DNA from: Siphonodentalium dalli
Lineage: Eukaryota; Mollusca; Scaphopoda; Gadilida; Siphonodentaliidae
DNA length: 64,000 nt
Assembly: GCA_032622095.1 (NCBI GenBank)
Contig: CP136066.1
Coordinates: 111,995,319-112,059,318, forward strand
Direction: 5' to 3'
Below, in pieces: positions 23,611 through 35,899 of this stretch (position 1 is its first letter; the number at the start of each line of letters is the position of its first letter). The notes under the pieces are model-generated. The model saw only the letters and a list, made by a program, of their open reading frames with translations, searched no databases and was not told the DNA's origin. The position numbers and the translations under genes were made by a program.

Positions 23611-25970
23611 AGCTCAACTTACTTTTGTAAGTTTGAGCTATTGCCATGGCTTGGCGTCCGTCGTCCGTGTGTCCGTGTGTGCGTGTGTCCGTCAACAATT
23701 TCCTTTGGCGCGGGCTACAGGTCGTACCTTTGGTCTGATCTTTATGAAATTTTGCATGAATGTTGACACTGACATGTAGATGGGAAACGAGTCATTTTGG
23801 GGTCATTCGGCCAAAAAACATGGCCGCTGGTGGCCATCTTGGATTTCAAAATTCAATCCATTGGCGCGGGCTACAGGTCGTACTGTTCGTTTGATCATCA
23901 TGAAATTTGTCATGGATGTTAATATTGACATGTAGATGGGAACGAGTCATTTTGGGGTCGTTCGGCCAAAAAACATGGCCGTCAGCAGCCATCTTGGATT
24001 TTACTCTTTGCATGACTAAATCAATTGGCGCAGGCTACAAGTCGTAGTTTTGATCGGAACTTCATGAAATTTGTCATGGATGTTAACAATGACATGTAGA
24101 TGGGAACGAGTGATTTTGGGGTTGTTCGGCCAAAAAACATGGCCGCCAGCAGCCATCTTGGATTTTACTCTTTGCATGACTAAATCCTTTGGCGCGGGCT
24201 ACAGGTCGTACCTTTGGTCTGATCTTTATGAAATTTGTCATGAATGTTGACATTGACATGTAGATGGGAACGAGTCATTTTGGGGTCATTCGGCCAAAAA
24301 ACATGGCCGCTGGTGGCCATTTTGGATTTCAAAATTTAATCCATTGGCGCGGGCTACAGGTCGTACTGTTCGTCTGAGCATTATGAAATTTGTCATGGAT
24401 GTTAATGTTGACATGTAGATGGAAACGAGTCATTTTGGGGTCGTTCGGCCAAAAAACATGGCCACTGGCAGCCATCTTGGATTTTACTCTTTGCATGACT
24501 AAATCCTTTGGCGCAGGCTACAGGTCGTAGTTTTGATCAGAACTTCATGAAATTTGTCATGGATGTTAACAATGACATGTAGATGGGAACGAGTGATTTT
24601 GGGGTTGTTCGGCCAAAAAACATGGCCGCCAGCAGCCATCATGGATTTTACTCTTTGCATGACTAAATCCTTTGGCGCGGGCTACAGGTCGTACCTATGG
24701 TCTGATCTTTATGAATTTTGTCATGAATGTTGACATTGACATGTAGATTGGAACGAGTCATTTTGGGGTCATTCGGCCAAAAAACATGGCCGCTGGTGGC
24801 CATTTTGGATTTCAGAATTCAATCCATTGGCGCGGGCTACAGGTCGTGCTGTTCGTCTGATCATCATGAAATTTGTCATGGATGTTAATATTGACATGTA
24901 GATGGGAACTAGTGATTTTGGGGTTGTTCAGCCCAAAAACATGGCCGCCAGCAGCCATCTTGGATTTTACTCTTTGCATGACTAAATTCTTTGGCGCGGG
25001 CTACAGGTTGTAGCTTTGGTCAGAACTTCATGAAATTTGTCATGGATGTTAACAATGACATGTAGATGGGAACGAGTGATTTTGGGGTTGTTCGGCCAAA
25101 AAACATGGCCGCCAGCAGCCATCTTGGATTTGACTCTTTGCATGACTAAATCCTTGGGTGCGGGTTACAGGTCGTACCTTTGGTCTGACCTTTATGAAAT
25201 TTGTCAGGAATATTGATATTGACATGTATATGGGAATGAGTCATTTTGGGGTCATACGGCCAAAAAACATGGCCGCTGGCAGCCATCTTGGATTTCAAAA
25301 TTCAATCCATTGGCATGGGCTACAGGTTGTACTGTTTGTCTGATCATCATGATATTTATCATGGATGTTACTATTAACATGTAGATGGGAACGAGTCATT
25401 TTGGGGTCGTTTGGCTAAAAAACATGTCCGCCAGCAGCCATATTGGATTTTACAAATAAATCCTTTGGTGCGGGCTACAGGTCGTAGTTTTGGTCGGAAC
25501 TTCATGAAATTTGTCATGTATGTTAACAATGACATGTAGATGGGAAACGAGTCATTTTGGGGTCGTTCAGCCGAAAAACATGGCCGCCAGCAGCCATCTT
25601 GGATTTTACTCTTTGCATGACTAAATCCATTGGCACAGGCTACAGGTCATACCTTTGATCAGATCATTATGAGATTTGTAAAGGCTGTAGATGGGAACAA
25701 GTCATTTTGGGGTAATTCGGAAAAAAACATGGCTGCCGGTGGCCATTTTAGAATTTACTCTTTGCATCAATAAATCCTTTGGCACAGCATAATCACCACA
25801 TCCCTGATCAAATCATTATGAAACCTGTTATGAATGTTGATATTGACATGTACATCTAGTCTTACTTAGACATTTCAATTAGCTCTTTTCCTATTCCTCC
25901 ATTTACTGTCGACCATTAAATTATTCCCCTACCTAAGTTGAGCTACAGTGTCATTGACACTTTCATTTTC
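23611..25970. mobile_element. Family B copy with 13-unit minisatellite (Helentron/HINE-like)
   Basis: It begins AGCTCAACTTA followed by a hairpin (CTTTTGTAAGTTTGAGCT) and a GTCCGTGTGT microsatellite. About 13 tandem units of roughly 160 bp follow (TGGCGCGGGCTACAGGTCGT, GACATGTAGATGGGAACGAG, CATGGCCGCCAGCAGCCATC). It ends TAAGTTGAGCT, the exact inverse of the first 11 bp, then the hairpin AGTGTCATTGACACT. Subterminal inverted repeats, a 3' hairpin and internal tandem repeats fit Helentron-associated non-autonomous elements such as DINE-1; this is an inference. It splits the left arm of the 13.7-kb element: the right arm reads straight through the site. Confidence 0.65.
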
Positions 25971-26595
25971 AAGTAAATTGGAACTATCTTTGGTATCAAA
26001 TGTGCTTTTTATTTTGATATATCATAAATATTTGACACTGAGGTGGTTTAGACAAAATTACTCAAGATGGCTTGAAAAATGGCAACCAAATATGGTATAA
26101 AGTTGATTTGTCACATTTATTCCAAACATTATTCTAAGCTGTTCCGAAAAGGTTGCAAATTGAGACTCACTTGGTTATTAAACATGCTACTTAATCGACT
26201 GACAACTTAATGTTATATTCTGGTTGTCCCAGTACATTATGAGGCATGACAAATCATTCTAAGGGATGCAGTATGAATTTTTGCCGAAAACATCTTTTGG
26301 GATTCTGTCTGTTTTTGAACGGAAATGGACAGAACGTTGAAACTGAACTGAGAGGGATCATATTATGTAGCTACTCTGGCCCATTAGCATCAACATATAT
26401 AAACCTATAAACTATATATTGCCATGAAAACCGTTTCCTTCGTGTTGCATACCAAACGCCATTAAGGTGGAGACACTCTGATATGATCTCTCTATCGGTT
26501 AACGTTTTTTTTCCTTGAGTTATAGCGATAGGAAATCGATAGTCACCCAAAGGTACATCAGTACAACTCACACATGGCCATGCACACACTCCATA

Positions 26596-27480
26596 CTAGT
26601 ATATACATGAACACCACATAAATGAACGTATGTCACTCGCTTTATACACATACACCTCACCCACTACTATACGGGCACACATGGGTATGCCCATACACCC
26701 AAAACATGGCCATATAGCCGTGTCTAAACATGCAGCTGAAACGTTCAAGTAGCGTCTGTTACCATGTCCAGTTGTGCCAACGTCCACCCAGATAACATAT
26801 TTAAATGTATGTATGTGATGCAATAGAATTACGAGTAAATCTGTGTCCGCAGCTCGTACTACGATGTTACCAACGGGTATTTCATGACCAATATCCACCA
26901 TGTGTAGACAAACCCTTGTGTCTGCCTCAGGATGATCACAATACAGACTTTCGTGGTCTGCTTCTCGACACTGCCATCGACAACAACAAACTTCACACAC
27001 TCTTCGTCAAAGCCAAGGTACACTTCCCTGTCGACCAAGACATGTGTGTGGTGCGAAGAAGACCAACTTTGGTAAAAAATCGAGGCAGCTGCATTTTGAA
27101 AGATGTAGATTTCAATGCTTTAGACGCATATTTAGGGATCAGCTGCTCAGGACCGGTTATCATGTATGTGACCTGCTCAGCGCCTCTGCATTCTCGTTCA
27201 CAGTCCTGGGTGGAAGTTCCACGTATGCATGTGTGGAACACCACGTTCATTCGCTTGGACGTTAGGTTTAATAGCTTGTGAAGCACGACACGGGGTAAAG
27301 CCGGCGGTAGGCAGTGCAGCAGGAAATTGCCATCGACGATGGCAGATAGAGCGTGGTACCGATGTCAATGGGGATTGAAGAAGGCTCTTTAACAACAATT
27401 TTTCGCGCCCTTGTTTGAGAAGGTTTCAGTTTATTTCTGGAGATCGGCCTCTCAAAGCGATCTGGATCATCCGTACATTC
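26596..27480 (-). pseudogene. Uncharacterised transposon-linked protein, minus-strand copy
   Basis: Reading leftwards, several frames give consecutive family blocks: FERPISRNKLK (about 27,470), LLQSPLTSVPRSIC (about 27,375), CRGAEQVTYMITGPEQLIP with ALKSTSFKMQLPRF (about 27,190-27,080), VYLGFDEECVKFVV (about 27,025-26,985), then HPEADTRVCLHM and VVRAADTDLLVILL (26,935-26,820) and DVGTTGHGNRRYLNVSA (26,785-26,735). In this animal protein family the blocks occur in this order, so at least three frameshifts are present. One lies between VDGSVEKQTTKV and CDHPEADTR (about 26,940). The E-A-D-T-R and D-T-D-L-L-V pair recalls XPG/FEN1-like nucleases, but function is unproven. The copy stops near 26,735, before the rest of the protein. 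Confidence 0.55.
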
Positions 27481-27719
27481 CTTCACTAAATCGTGCTGGA
27501 GTGTGACAAAGGGAAGTAGAGCCGCACTTATCAGCGCTGCATTTGAACTATGTGGACTACATACAACTATATGATGTCCGAGCTGATGACTGACAGTAGG
27601 ATTGATCGTGACAATGGTGACCCCCAACAAGCTTCTCATCTGTATACAGGCTAACGCATATCCATTTACTCTGGAAACAGACGCCCTCTTGAATGTACAG
27701 GCCAATGTGCCAGTACTGA

Positions 27720-28542
27720 AATTAGCGATTCCTTATTAACAATAAAGAAAGTTGGCAAACAGAAGCACGACGATTTAACGATGATAAAGAGCTCCGCTGC
27801 ACGAGGGATATGCTGGGGGAAAATAGCAATCCTTGCAACTAAGCGTGAAGTTGACATAGAATTCCTTCTTCAATTCCCATTGACATCGGTACCACTCTCT
27901 ATCTGCAAGACTGGTGGTACAATGGCTCACACGGACAAGAGTTCATTATTCCCATTGCTCGAGGGGAAGGTCATTGAAGATGGGACTCCAGAATTTGTAG
28001 ATGCTCACATCGTCATTCCTGCTGCAAGGCTTACCGTCGGCTTTACCCCCGACATATGGTTGACTCTCTCGTGTCGTGCGGGTGCGATTATACGGCCGCT
28101 TTTGCTCAGAAGGGCAATAAACGCCCTTTTGCTCTTCTTGATCCCGACGATCGATATTCTGAAGCATTTGCAGACTTGGCCTCATGATCTGTTTCAGAAG
28201 AAACGTACGAGGCGCCTGAAGAGTATACGTGTACGCTATATGGTGCCTGCAAACCCATCCCAATTAATGAATACAGATTCAATGTGTTCGAGAAAGTTTT
28301 TGGGCCTAAGAATGAAAACCGACCGTTATCAAAGCTGAAAGGACTGGACGGTAGTAGTATTCCGCCTTGCAATTCTGTTTGGCGTCAGAAAATTGACAGG
28401 GCTATTTATCTGGTTCGACGGGCCACAGATGCCAGAGTCAGTAATCCCAGAACAACCGGAATGTGACAATGATGATACGGATGATGAACGTGTACCTGGT
28501 TGTGCTGATGACTCCGACACTGATGACGAAATTGACCCATAA
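27720..28542 (+). pseudogene. Uncharacterised transposon-linked protein, plus-strand copy
   Basis: A second decayed copy of the protein at 26,596-27,480, in the opposite orientation. Blocks are GKIAILATKREVDIEFLLQF then PLTSVPLSICKTGGTMAHTD and KSSLFPLLE (27,820-27,965), then after a gap SVSEETYEAPEEYTCTLYGA and PINEYRFNVFEKVFG (28,180-28,310) and SSIPPCNSVWRQKIDRA (28,355-28,405), ending in an acidic tail (DDSDTDDEIDP). The middle E-A-D-T-R part is missing. A stop (TGA near 28,188) and frameshifts break it. The head-to-head arrangement with the minus-strand copy makes an inverted repeat: the PLTSVP block reads CCCATTGACATCGGTACCAC on both strands. The two copies may be deletion derivatives of one gene. 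Confidence 0.55.
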
Positions 28543-28789
28543 ATATACATTCATTGGCAATAGATACCGAGCTCATTGCTTAATGAAGCTTTCCGTGTTT
28601 ATGTTCTAAGATATTGACAATTAATACCAAGTGCAAGTATTCCACAAAGCTTTAGCGTTCAAGGTGATTAATGTTTTTTTTATTTTGAAACAAGAATATG
28701 TTTCAATTATGTATGCCATGTTTTAATCTTGAGTTACTACATGCTTATATATTGTCACACAAAGAACTACATATATATATGTCTGTTGT

Positions 28790-29460
28790 ACCACCCATGG
28801 ACCTCATCTTATTTGAAAACGCCAGGAAATTTCCGTTCTTAAGTTGTGTTTTTATGATCAGTGAATACAGGAGACTATTCCAGGAAAAAATGGTGGACTT
28901 GCACAATTGTGTAATTAAAAGTTACATTTTTACATTTTTGTCCCCCCCCTCCCCCCCCCCCCCCCCCAGAAGACCCCTTCTTATTTGAAAACGCCAGGAA
29001 ATTTGCTTTCTTAAGTTGTGCTTTTATGATCAGTGAATACAGTAGACTATTCCAGGAAAAAATGGTGGACTTACGCGATTGTGTAATTAAAAGTGAAATT
29101 TTGACATTTTTGGTTCCCCATAGAAGACCCCTTCTTATTTGAAAACGCCAGTAAATTTCCGTTCTTAAGTTGTGTTTTTATGATCAGTGAATACAGTATA
29201 CCATTTCATGAAAAAATGGTGGACTTGCGCGATTGTGTAATTAAAAGTGAAATTTTGACATTTTTGGGTCCCCCTAGAAGACCCCTTCTTATTTGAAAAC
29301 GCCAGGAAATTTCCATTCTTAAGTTATGTTTTTATGATCAGTGAAGATAGTAGAGTATTCAATTTAAAGATGGTGGACTTGCGCGATAGTGTAATTAAAA
29401 GTCATTTTTGAGGTTTTGGAGGGCCATCTGACCCCTAAACGCCAGGAATGCGCAACTTAA
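28790..29460. repeat. Four tandem units of about 154 bp
   Basis: CTTATTTGAAAACGCCAG recurs at about 28,808, 28,980, 29,134 and 29,288, each followed by TTCTTAAGTTGTG and TATGATCAGTGAA blocks. A C-homopolymer tract (28,940-28,968) expands the first unit. A degenerate fifth start is at about 29,440. It lies in the core of the 13.7-kb element. Confidence 0.8.
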
Positions 29461-29559
29461 GAAATTAGTTTTCCGTAATGATCTATCACCGCCAACAAAT
29501 CGAGAGCATCAAATCTTCCTTGCGCGATAGTGTAATTAAAACCCTCCTGGCTCCCTAAC

Positions 29560-31135
29560 TAACACTCGTGATCATAGTCACTCCTTGTATACCAATTCAC
29601 CTCACCATTAATTTTACCATTAATTTTGCCACACTGGCACTCCCTATATACATATTGGCCACATCATGGCCATATAGCCACTCAAGATATACAAGGGCTC
29701 GTGTCTTGCAGGTAATGAGTCGAAACATGTGACATTTGCTTAGTATCATATGCACATAGTCAGCGATCTTATGATTGATGATCTTATCCAAACATTTTGG
29801 CATCTTTTCAACTCATTGGGAGTAATTTCCAAAAATGTCTAAACTCTACTTTTGGCATAAAATCTTGTTTTTTGTGGGGTACGTTCTAAAACTATTTTCA
29901 AAATTCCATTAAACCGCTCCGGGACCCAGCTTCCACCTTAACATTCATGTCATTAGAACGGGGATCAATTTGTCTGCGAGAAAGTGGGACCTTGGTCATG
30001 ATATATTTAGCCTTGAATATTCTGCCTAACAGACATCCTCCCCCACCCATACATTTATGTACCACCTTCATTATGTGGTGAAATTATATGATGGGTAGGA
30101 TGTAAGCCATTATTTATTTCACTACACTTATGTTGACAAACGGAAAGGCCTTATGGTCCGTCAGCCAGTGCTCCATTTTGACTTGTTATTGTCATTCCGG
30201 AGGGCTGGGTGTGATTTTCGTTGACACTGACAGCTGTGTCACCTTGTCAGACACCATCATACATGTATGTGTTAGCCTATACTTACCTGTATTGGTTGGT
30301 TGTCTGTATTGGTTAACCCATGACCATAGTCACTCCAGGTGTGTATACCTCATCAATTACCATACAGTTCTTCTATATATACTTATACCTCGCACACGGC
30401 CATTCGTACACTTTGGACTTGCAAATACAGCACAACAATGATAATTCAGCCAATCGCTGTATTGTTACACACCCCATCCATGAACATTCAGCTTGTCATT
30501 GTATACCGGTACACAGACCAATGACAATACAGCCACAGCAGATGAACATATACATCCCACTCATGCCCATGATGTCACTATCTATTTTCACAAGCCCGCC
30601 AATGACGATCTAACTGTACTCCGGGTATGCATATACACTTCAACAACCCTGAAGTCATTCCATGTACACATTGTCCATAACCATACAACCACTCCATATT
30701 TATCCATACACCCCACATTACCATACAGCCAACGCGTGTATACATATACACCACCCATGACAATACAGCCACCGGTGTACACCTGTACATCCCACCCATG
30801 ACCCACACAGTCACTCCATAAATACATACACAACACAAAGATGGACAATGTAGCTAATCTCGCTATAAACATACATCACTTCAATGACCAGACAATCACT
30901 CCCTGTATACATTTTCACCTCACACATGACCATAAGCTACTCCTTATATACCTATACAACTCAACGTTTCACCCCAATCATGACCATGATATAGTCACAC
31001 ATTGTATAACTATTCATATCATTCATGAATACCATAATTCCCCCATACATACTCACCTCACCTATAGTCATACATTCAACAGACATACACACTGTATTAA
31101 GTTGATCAATGTTGATTATAATGGGCCATAGTAGC
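29560..31135. repeat. Degenerate short tandem array (CCATGACCATACAGCCACTCC-type)
   Basis: Loosely periodic blocks of CAT/ATACA/CACC sequence (such as CCCATGACCATAGTCACTCC, ACCATACAGCCA, TATACATATACACC) repeat about every 45-60 bp through 29,560-29,720 and 30,300-31,130. A related block is at 26,580-26,800. Long open frames here on both strands are artefacts of the composition, not genes. Confidence 0.6.
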
Positions 31136-31309
31136 CACATACTATAATCCCTCTCAGTTCCGTTTCAATGTGCTGCCCATTTCAGTTAAAAAAACATGGA
31201 CAGAATTCCAAAAGAAGTTTTCGGCAAAATCCATACTGCATCCCTTAAATGAACTTTTCATGCCTCTTATTGTACTGGAACAACCAGAATAGAACATTTA
31301 GTTGACTAA

Positions 31310-32896
31310 GGGGGTGTTTATACATTACCCGGCGAAGATCGCATTCGCTTTAGCCGGCAGCGATAACAATAGAGTGTTTATACTTCGCCGGATAAGAATT
31401 ACGGCTATCCGGATACTCAGCTATACGGTTTTCAACTTTTGGATAAAATGATTTAGTACAAGCACCTGATTGTCATATGGATTCTAATTCGCTCTGCGGT
31501 TAAGTTAGATGTTTATCTGGGGTCATGCCGTCATGGGTGATTTCCTTTCAACAATTAACTCGAACAATATTATTGTGCAATCGCTGATAGACCAGCCCAC
31601 TTTTCACCTGTGTATATATTGGTCAGTGTGCCAGTTTGATTGTCTCTAATCAGCTGTCAGGTCGGTGGTCACTCACCTTGGTTATAATCTATTATTATAA
31701 ATACTAACCGATGATGGTACACGTACTCTGCATGTGCATGGTACATTTGTTGCGCATTCGAGGGAATTAATTCATGTACATGTATGTCCATATATATATA
31801 TGGAAGAAATGGGATGGCACGTTTCTGTGGATTCAAACTTAATGGACAATTAGTTCAATAATCTAAATCTGAGTGCGCCGTGGACATATTTACACAGGGA
31901 CGGGTCTAGAGGGCCTGATTTGGAGGTGTGGGACTGTTCATCTTTGGAATTTATCGACCGACCGTGGTTATGGCCAGGTGTGAGAATTTTTTTTAAACTG
32001 AACCCTGAAAATTGCAAAATCCTAGCATCCAGCCTTAAGATTTCCAATTGTTGGACATTTTCCAAACTTGACGCACCTCTAATAAGGTTGGATCATTTCC
32101 AACTGATGGTCATTTCAGTCCAACAATTTGGTAAAAAAATAAGCAAATGTTGCCTAAAGAAAACACCAATAACAAATTGTTGAAAATAAAACTACGAGAA
32201 CAATTTCAACATATTGCTGATGTCAAATGTCCAACTATTGCCGTGTCAGGTATGAAATTTCCAGCTTTTGAATATTTTGATTAAAGTTGGGTGAGACACC
32301 CCCATCGCCACGACCCTATATACATGGACATGGTGAACGCCCGAGTAAAATGAAAAACATATTTTATTGTATAATATGCAAACGGAAAATGTGTCACATT
32401 TGATTCGCGATGTTGAAACTTATATATATAATATAAAATCCAATCCACATGATTAGACACCAATTTGTAGATGTAAGCGACGAAAAGATCTCAAAACTGA
32501 CAATGGCCATGCTTTTGGTGCGACACTCACTTCACAGGCTGTATGTGAACCCAAACAAACCATTAACAATGTTTTTTAAATATCTATAAAATTACCAATA
32601 GCAATACCTGAAAGTTTGAGTTGGATATTAATAATTTCGGCATTTCCATTTCTAAAAAGTTTCATTTCACTATACTGCCCAACCATATCTCTAACAGGAA
32701 GCGGCTAGATGTTTACAGGTGTACAGCAATATCATATTGCAGTTCAGTGAGAACTAAAACGAAAACTATTAACAAGTAAAGGAGACACATGAATATATGC
32801 GTATCTTCGCCGGCGATGTGTAAACACTCTGCCCAACCTTCGCCGGCTAACGGGTTCGCCGGGTAACGGCTTCACCGGCTATGTGTAAACGTCACC
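31310..32896. mobile_element. PIF/Harbinger-like non-autonomous element
   Basis: The left end GGGGGTGTTTATACATTACC and right end, reversed, GGTGACGTTTACACATAGCC are similar inverted ends rich in CCGGCGAA motifs, flanked by TAA (31307-31309, 32897-32899). The matching left arm of the host element (26,190-26,215) lacks it, confirming an insertion. A TAA target and ends of the form GGG..GTTTA.AC suit PIF/Harbinger. The interior has an AT-rich 1.4-kb stretch with unrecognised short ORFs. Confidence 0.7.
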
Positions 32897-33118
32897 TAAG
32901 TAGCATGTTTAATAACCAATCTGCTACCTTTTCGGAACAGCCGTGCATATTGTTGTGACAAATCAACATTATACCAAATTTGGTTGCCATTTTGCAAGCC
33001 ATCGTGAGCAATATTTTCTAAAACACACCAGTGTGACACAGTTAGACCATATCAAAACAATAAACACCTTTGATACCAAAGATAGTTCCATTTTACTTTT
33101 TAAAAATGGTTCAAACCT

Positions 33119-34847
33119 GAACATGCGCATGCGCATGCGCAGACGAGATCTCGTAAACGGGTGGAGCTATCGACTTGAAATTTGCTATGTGAATGTATCT
33201 TGCCCCGGATACAAATTTTATCGGGTCGCCGAGCCCGTGCGATGCCAGCTTCGCGCATGCACAGACAAGATCTCGGAAACGGGTGGAGCTATCGACTTGA
33301 AATTTGCTATGTGAATGTATCTTGCCCCGGATACGAATTTTATCGGGTCGCCGAGCCCGTGCGACGCCAGCTTCGCGCATGCGCAGACCAGATCTCGGAT
33401 CCGGGTGGAGCTATCGACTTGAAATTTGGTTTTTGAATAGCCCGGACAACGTCGGGCTCATCGGCTATCGACTTGAAATTTGGTTTTTGAATAGCCAGCC
33501 AGCTTCGCGCATGCGCAGACGAGATCTCGGAAACGGGTGGAGCTATCGACTTGAAATTTGGTATGTGAATGTATCTTGCCCCGGATACGAATTTTATCGG
33601 GTTGCCGAGCCCGTGCGATGCCAGCTTCGCGCATGCGCAGACGAGATCTCGGAAACGGGTGGAGCTATCGACTTGAAATTTGCTATGTGACTGTATCTTG
33701 CCCCGGATACAAATTTTATCGGGTCGCCGAGCCCGTGCGACGCCAGCTTCGCGCATGCGCAGACCAGATCTCGGATCCGGGTGGAGCTATCGACTTGAAA
33801 TTTGGTTTTTGAATAGCCCGGACAACGTCGGGCTCATCGGCTATCGACTTGAAATTTGGTTTTTGAATAGCCAGCCAGCTTCGCGCATGCGCAGACGAGA
33901 TCTCGGAAACGGGTGGAGCTATCGACTTGAAATTTGCTATGTGAATGTATCTTGCCCCGGATACGAATTTTATCGGGTCGCCGAGCCCGTGCGACGCCAG
34001 CTTCGCGCATGTGCAGACCAGATCTCGGATCCGGGTGGAGCTATCGACTTGAAATTTGGTTTTTGAATAGCCCGGACAACGTCGGGCTCATCGGCTATCG
34101 ACTTGAAATTTGGTTTTTGAATAGCCAGCCAGCTTCGCGCATGCGCAGACGAGATCTCGGAAACGGGTGGAGCTGTCGACTTGAAATTTGGTATGTGAAT
34201 GTATCTTGCCCCGGATACAAATTTTATCGGGTCGCCGAGCCCGTGCGACGCCAGACTTGAAATTTGCTATGTGCATGTATCTTGCCCCGGATACGAATTT
34301 CATCGGGTCGCCGAGCCCGTGCGACGCCAGCTTCGCGCATGCGCAGACGAGATCTCGGAAACGGGTGGAGCTATCGACTTGAAATTTGGTATGTGAATGT
34401 ATCTTGCCCCGGATACGAATTTTATCGGATCGCCGAGCCCGTGCGACGCCAGCTTCGCGCATGCGCAGACGAGATCTCTGAAACGGGTGGAGCTATCGAC
34501 TTGCACAGACGAGATCTCGGAAACGGGTGGAGCTATCGACTTGAAATTTGCTATGTGAATGTATCTTGCCCCGGATACGAATTTTATCGGGTCGCCGAGC
34601 CCGTGCGACACAGGCCTCACGCATGCGCAGACCAGATCTCGGAAACGGGTGGAGCTATCGACTTGAAATTTGGTATGTGAATGTATCTTGCCCCGGATAC
34701 AAATTTTATCGGGTCGCCGAGCCTGTGCGACACAGGCCTCACGCATGCGCAGACCAGATCTCGGAAACGGTTAGAGCTATCGACTTGAAATTTGGTTTTT
34801 GAATAGCCCGGACATTCAGCCCGGACAACGTCGGGCTCATCGGCTAG
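33119..34847. mobile_element. Helitron-like unit 1 with 122-bp minisatellite
   Basis: A minisatellite with 122-bp units (GCGCATGCGCAGACGAGATC, CGACTTGAAATTTGGTATGT, CTTGCCCCGGATACGAATTT) alternates with 132-bp spacer units holding the hairpin AGCCCGGACAACGTCGGGCT, giving a 254-bp higher-order period. It ends with that hairpin, then CATCGG and CTAG. A 3' hairpin about 10 bp before CTRR is the Helitron terminus rule. The left end lacks a TC start and is probably truncated or rearranged. Long ORFs on both strands in all frames are by-products of the repeat. Confidence 0.7.
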
Positions 34848-35899
34848 TCTCATATATATTTTGAAGACCTCTGTTTGTCTGTATGTCTGTATATCATTAA
34901 TACAAATCTACGATTCTCGACCGATCGGGACGAAACTTGGTACGTGTGTGTAGTTTGACCAGGCGGTCGTCGTTGTCGTATTGGCGAGCCCGTGCGGCGC
35001 CCACTTCGCGCATGCGCAGACGAGATCTCGGAAACGGGTGGACCTATCGACTTGAAATTTGCTATGTGAATGTATCTTGCCCCGGATACGAATTTTATCG
35101 GGTCGCCGAGCCCGTGCGATGCCAGCTTCGCGCATGCGCAGACGAGATCTCGGAAACGGGTGGAGCTATCGACTTGAAATTTGCTATGTGAATGTATCTT
35201 GCCCCGGATACAAATTTTATCGGGTCGCCGAGCCCGTGCGACGCCAGCTTCGCGCATGTGCAGACCAGATCTCGGATCCGGGTGGAGCTATCGACTTGAA
35301 ATTTGGTTTTTGAATAGCCCGGACAACGTCGGGCTCATCGGCTATCGACTTGAAATTTGGTTTTTGAATAGCCAGCCAGCTTCGCGCATGCGCAGACGAG
35401 ATCTCGGAAACGGGTGGAGCTATCGACTTGAAATTTGGTATGTGAATGTATCTTGCCCCGGATACAAATTTTATCGGGTCGCCGAGCCTGTGCGACGCCA
35501 GCTTCGCGCATGCGCAGACGAGATCTCGGAAACGGGTGGAGCTATCGACTTGAAATTTGCTATGTGAATGTATCTTGCCCCAGATACAAATTTTATCGGG
35601 TCGCCGAGCCTGTGCGACGCCAGCTTCGCGCATGCGCAGACGAGATCTCGGAAACGGGTGGAGCTATCGACTTGAAATTTGGTATGTGAATGTATCTTGC
35701 CCCGGATAGAAATTTTATCGGGTCGCCGAGCCCGTGCGACGCCAGTTTCGCGCATGCGCAGACCAGATCTCGGAAACGGGTAGAGCTATTGACTTGAAAT
35801 TTGGTTTTTGAATAGCCCGGACAACGTCGGGCTGGGTAGAGCTATCGACTTGAAATTTGGTTTTTGAATAGCGCGGACAACGTCGGGCTAATCGGCTAG
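34848..35899. mobile_element. Helitron-like unit 2
   Basis: It starts TCTCATATATATTTTGAAGA directly after the CTAG of unit 1, has a leader with CGATCGGGACGAAACTTGGT, then the 122/132-bp minisatellite. It ends with hairpin AGCGCGGACAACGTCGGGCT, AATCGG and CTAG (35896-35899). The TC...CTAG boundaries and head-to-tail junction fit rolling-circle elements. Confidence 0.7.

Noticed and set aside
30130-31131. Overlapping long ORFs (His/Thr/Pro-rich) on both strands
   Set aside because: They arise from the degenerate CCATGACCATACA-type tandem array and have no family features.
33111-35755. Series of 84-148-codon ORFs on both strands, looking like a repeat-protein gene family
   Set aside because: They follow the 122/132-bp minisatellite exactly, occur in all frames and both strands, and lack splice or start context. 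They are composition artefacts.
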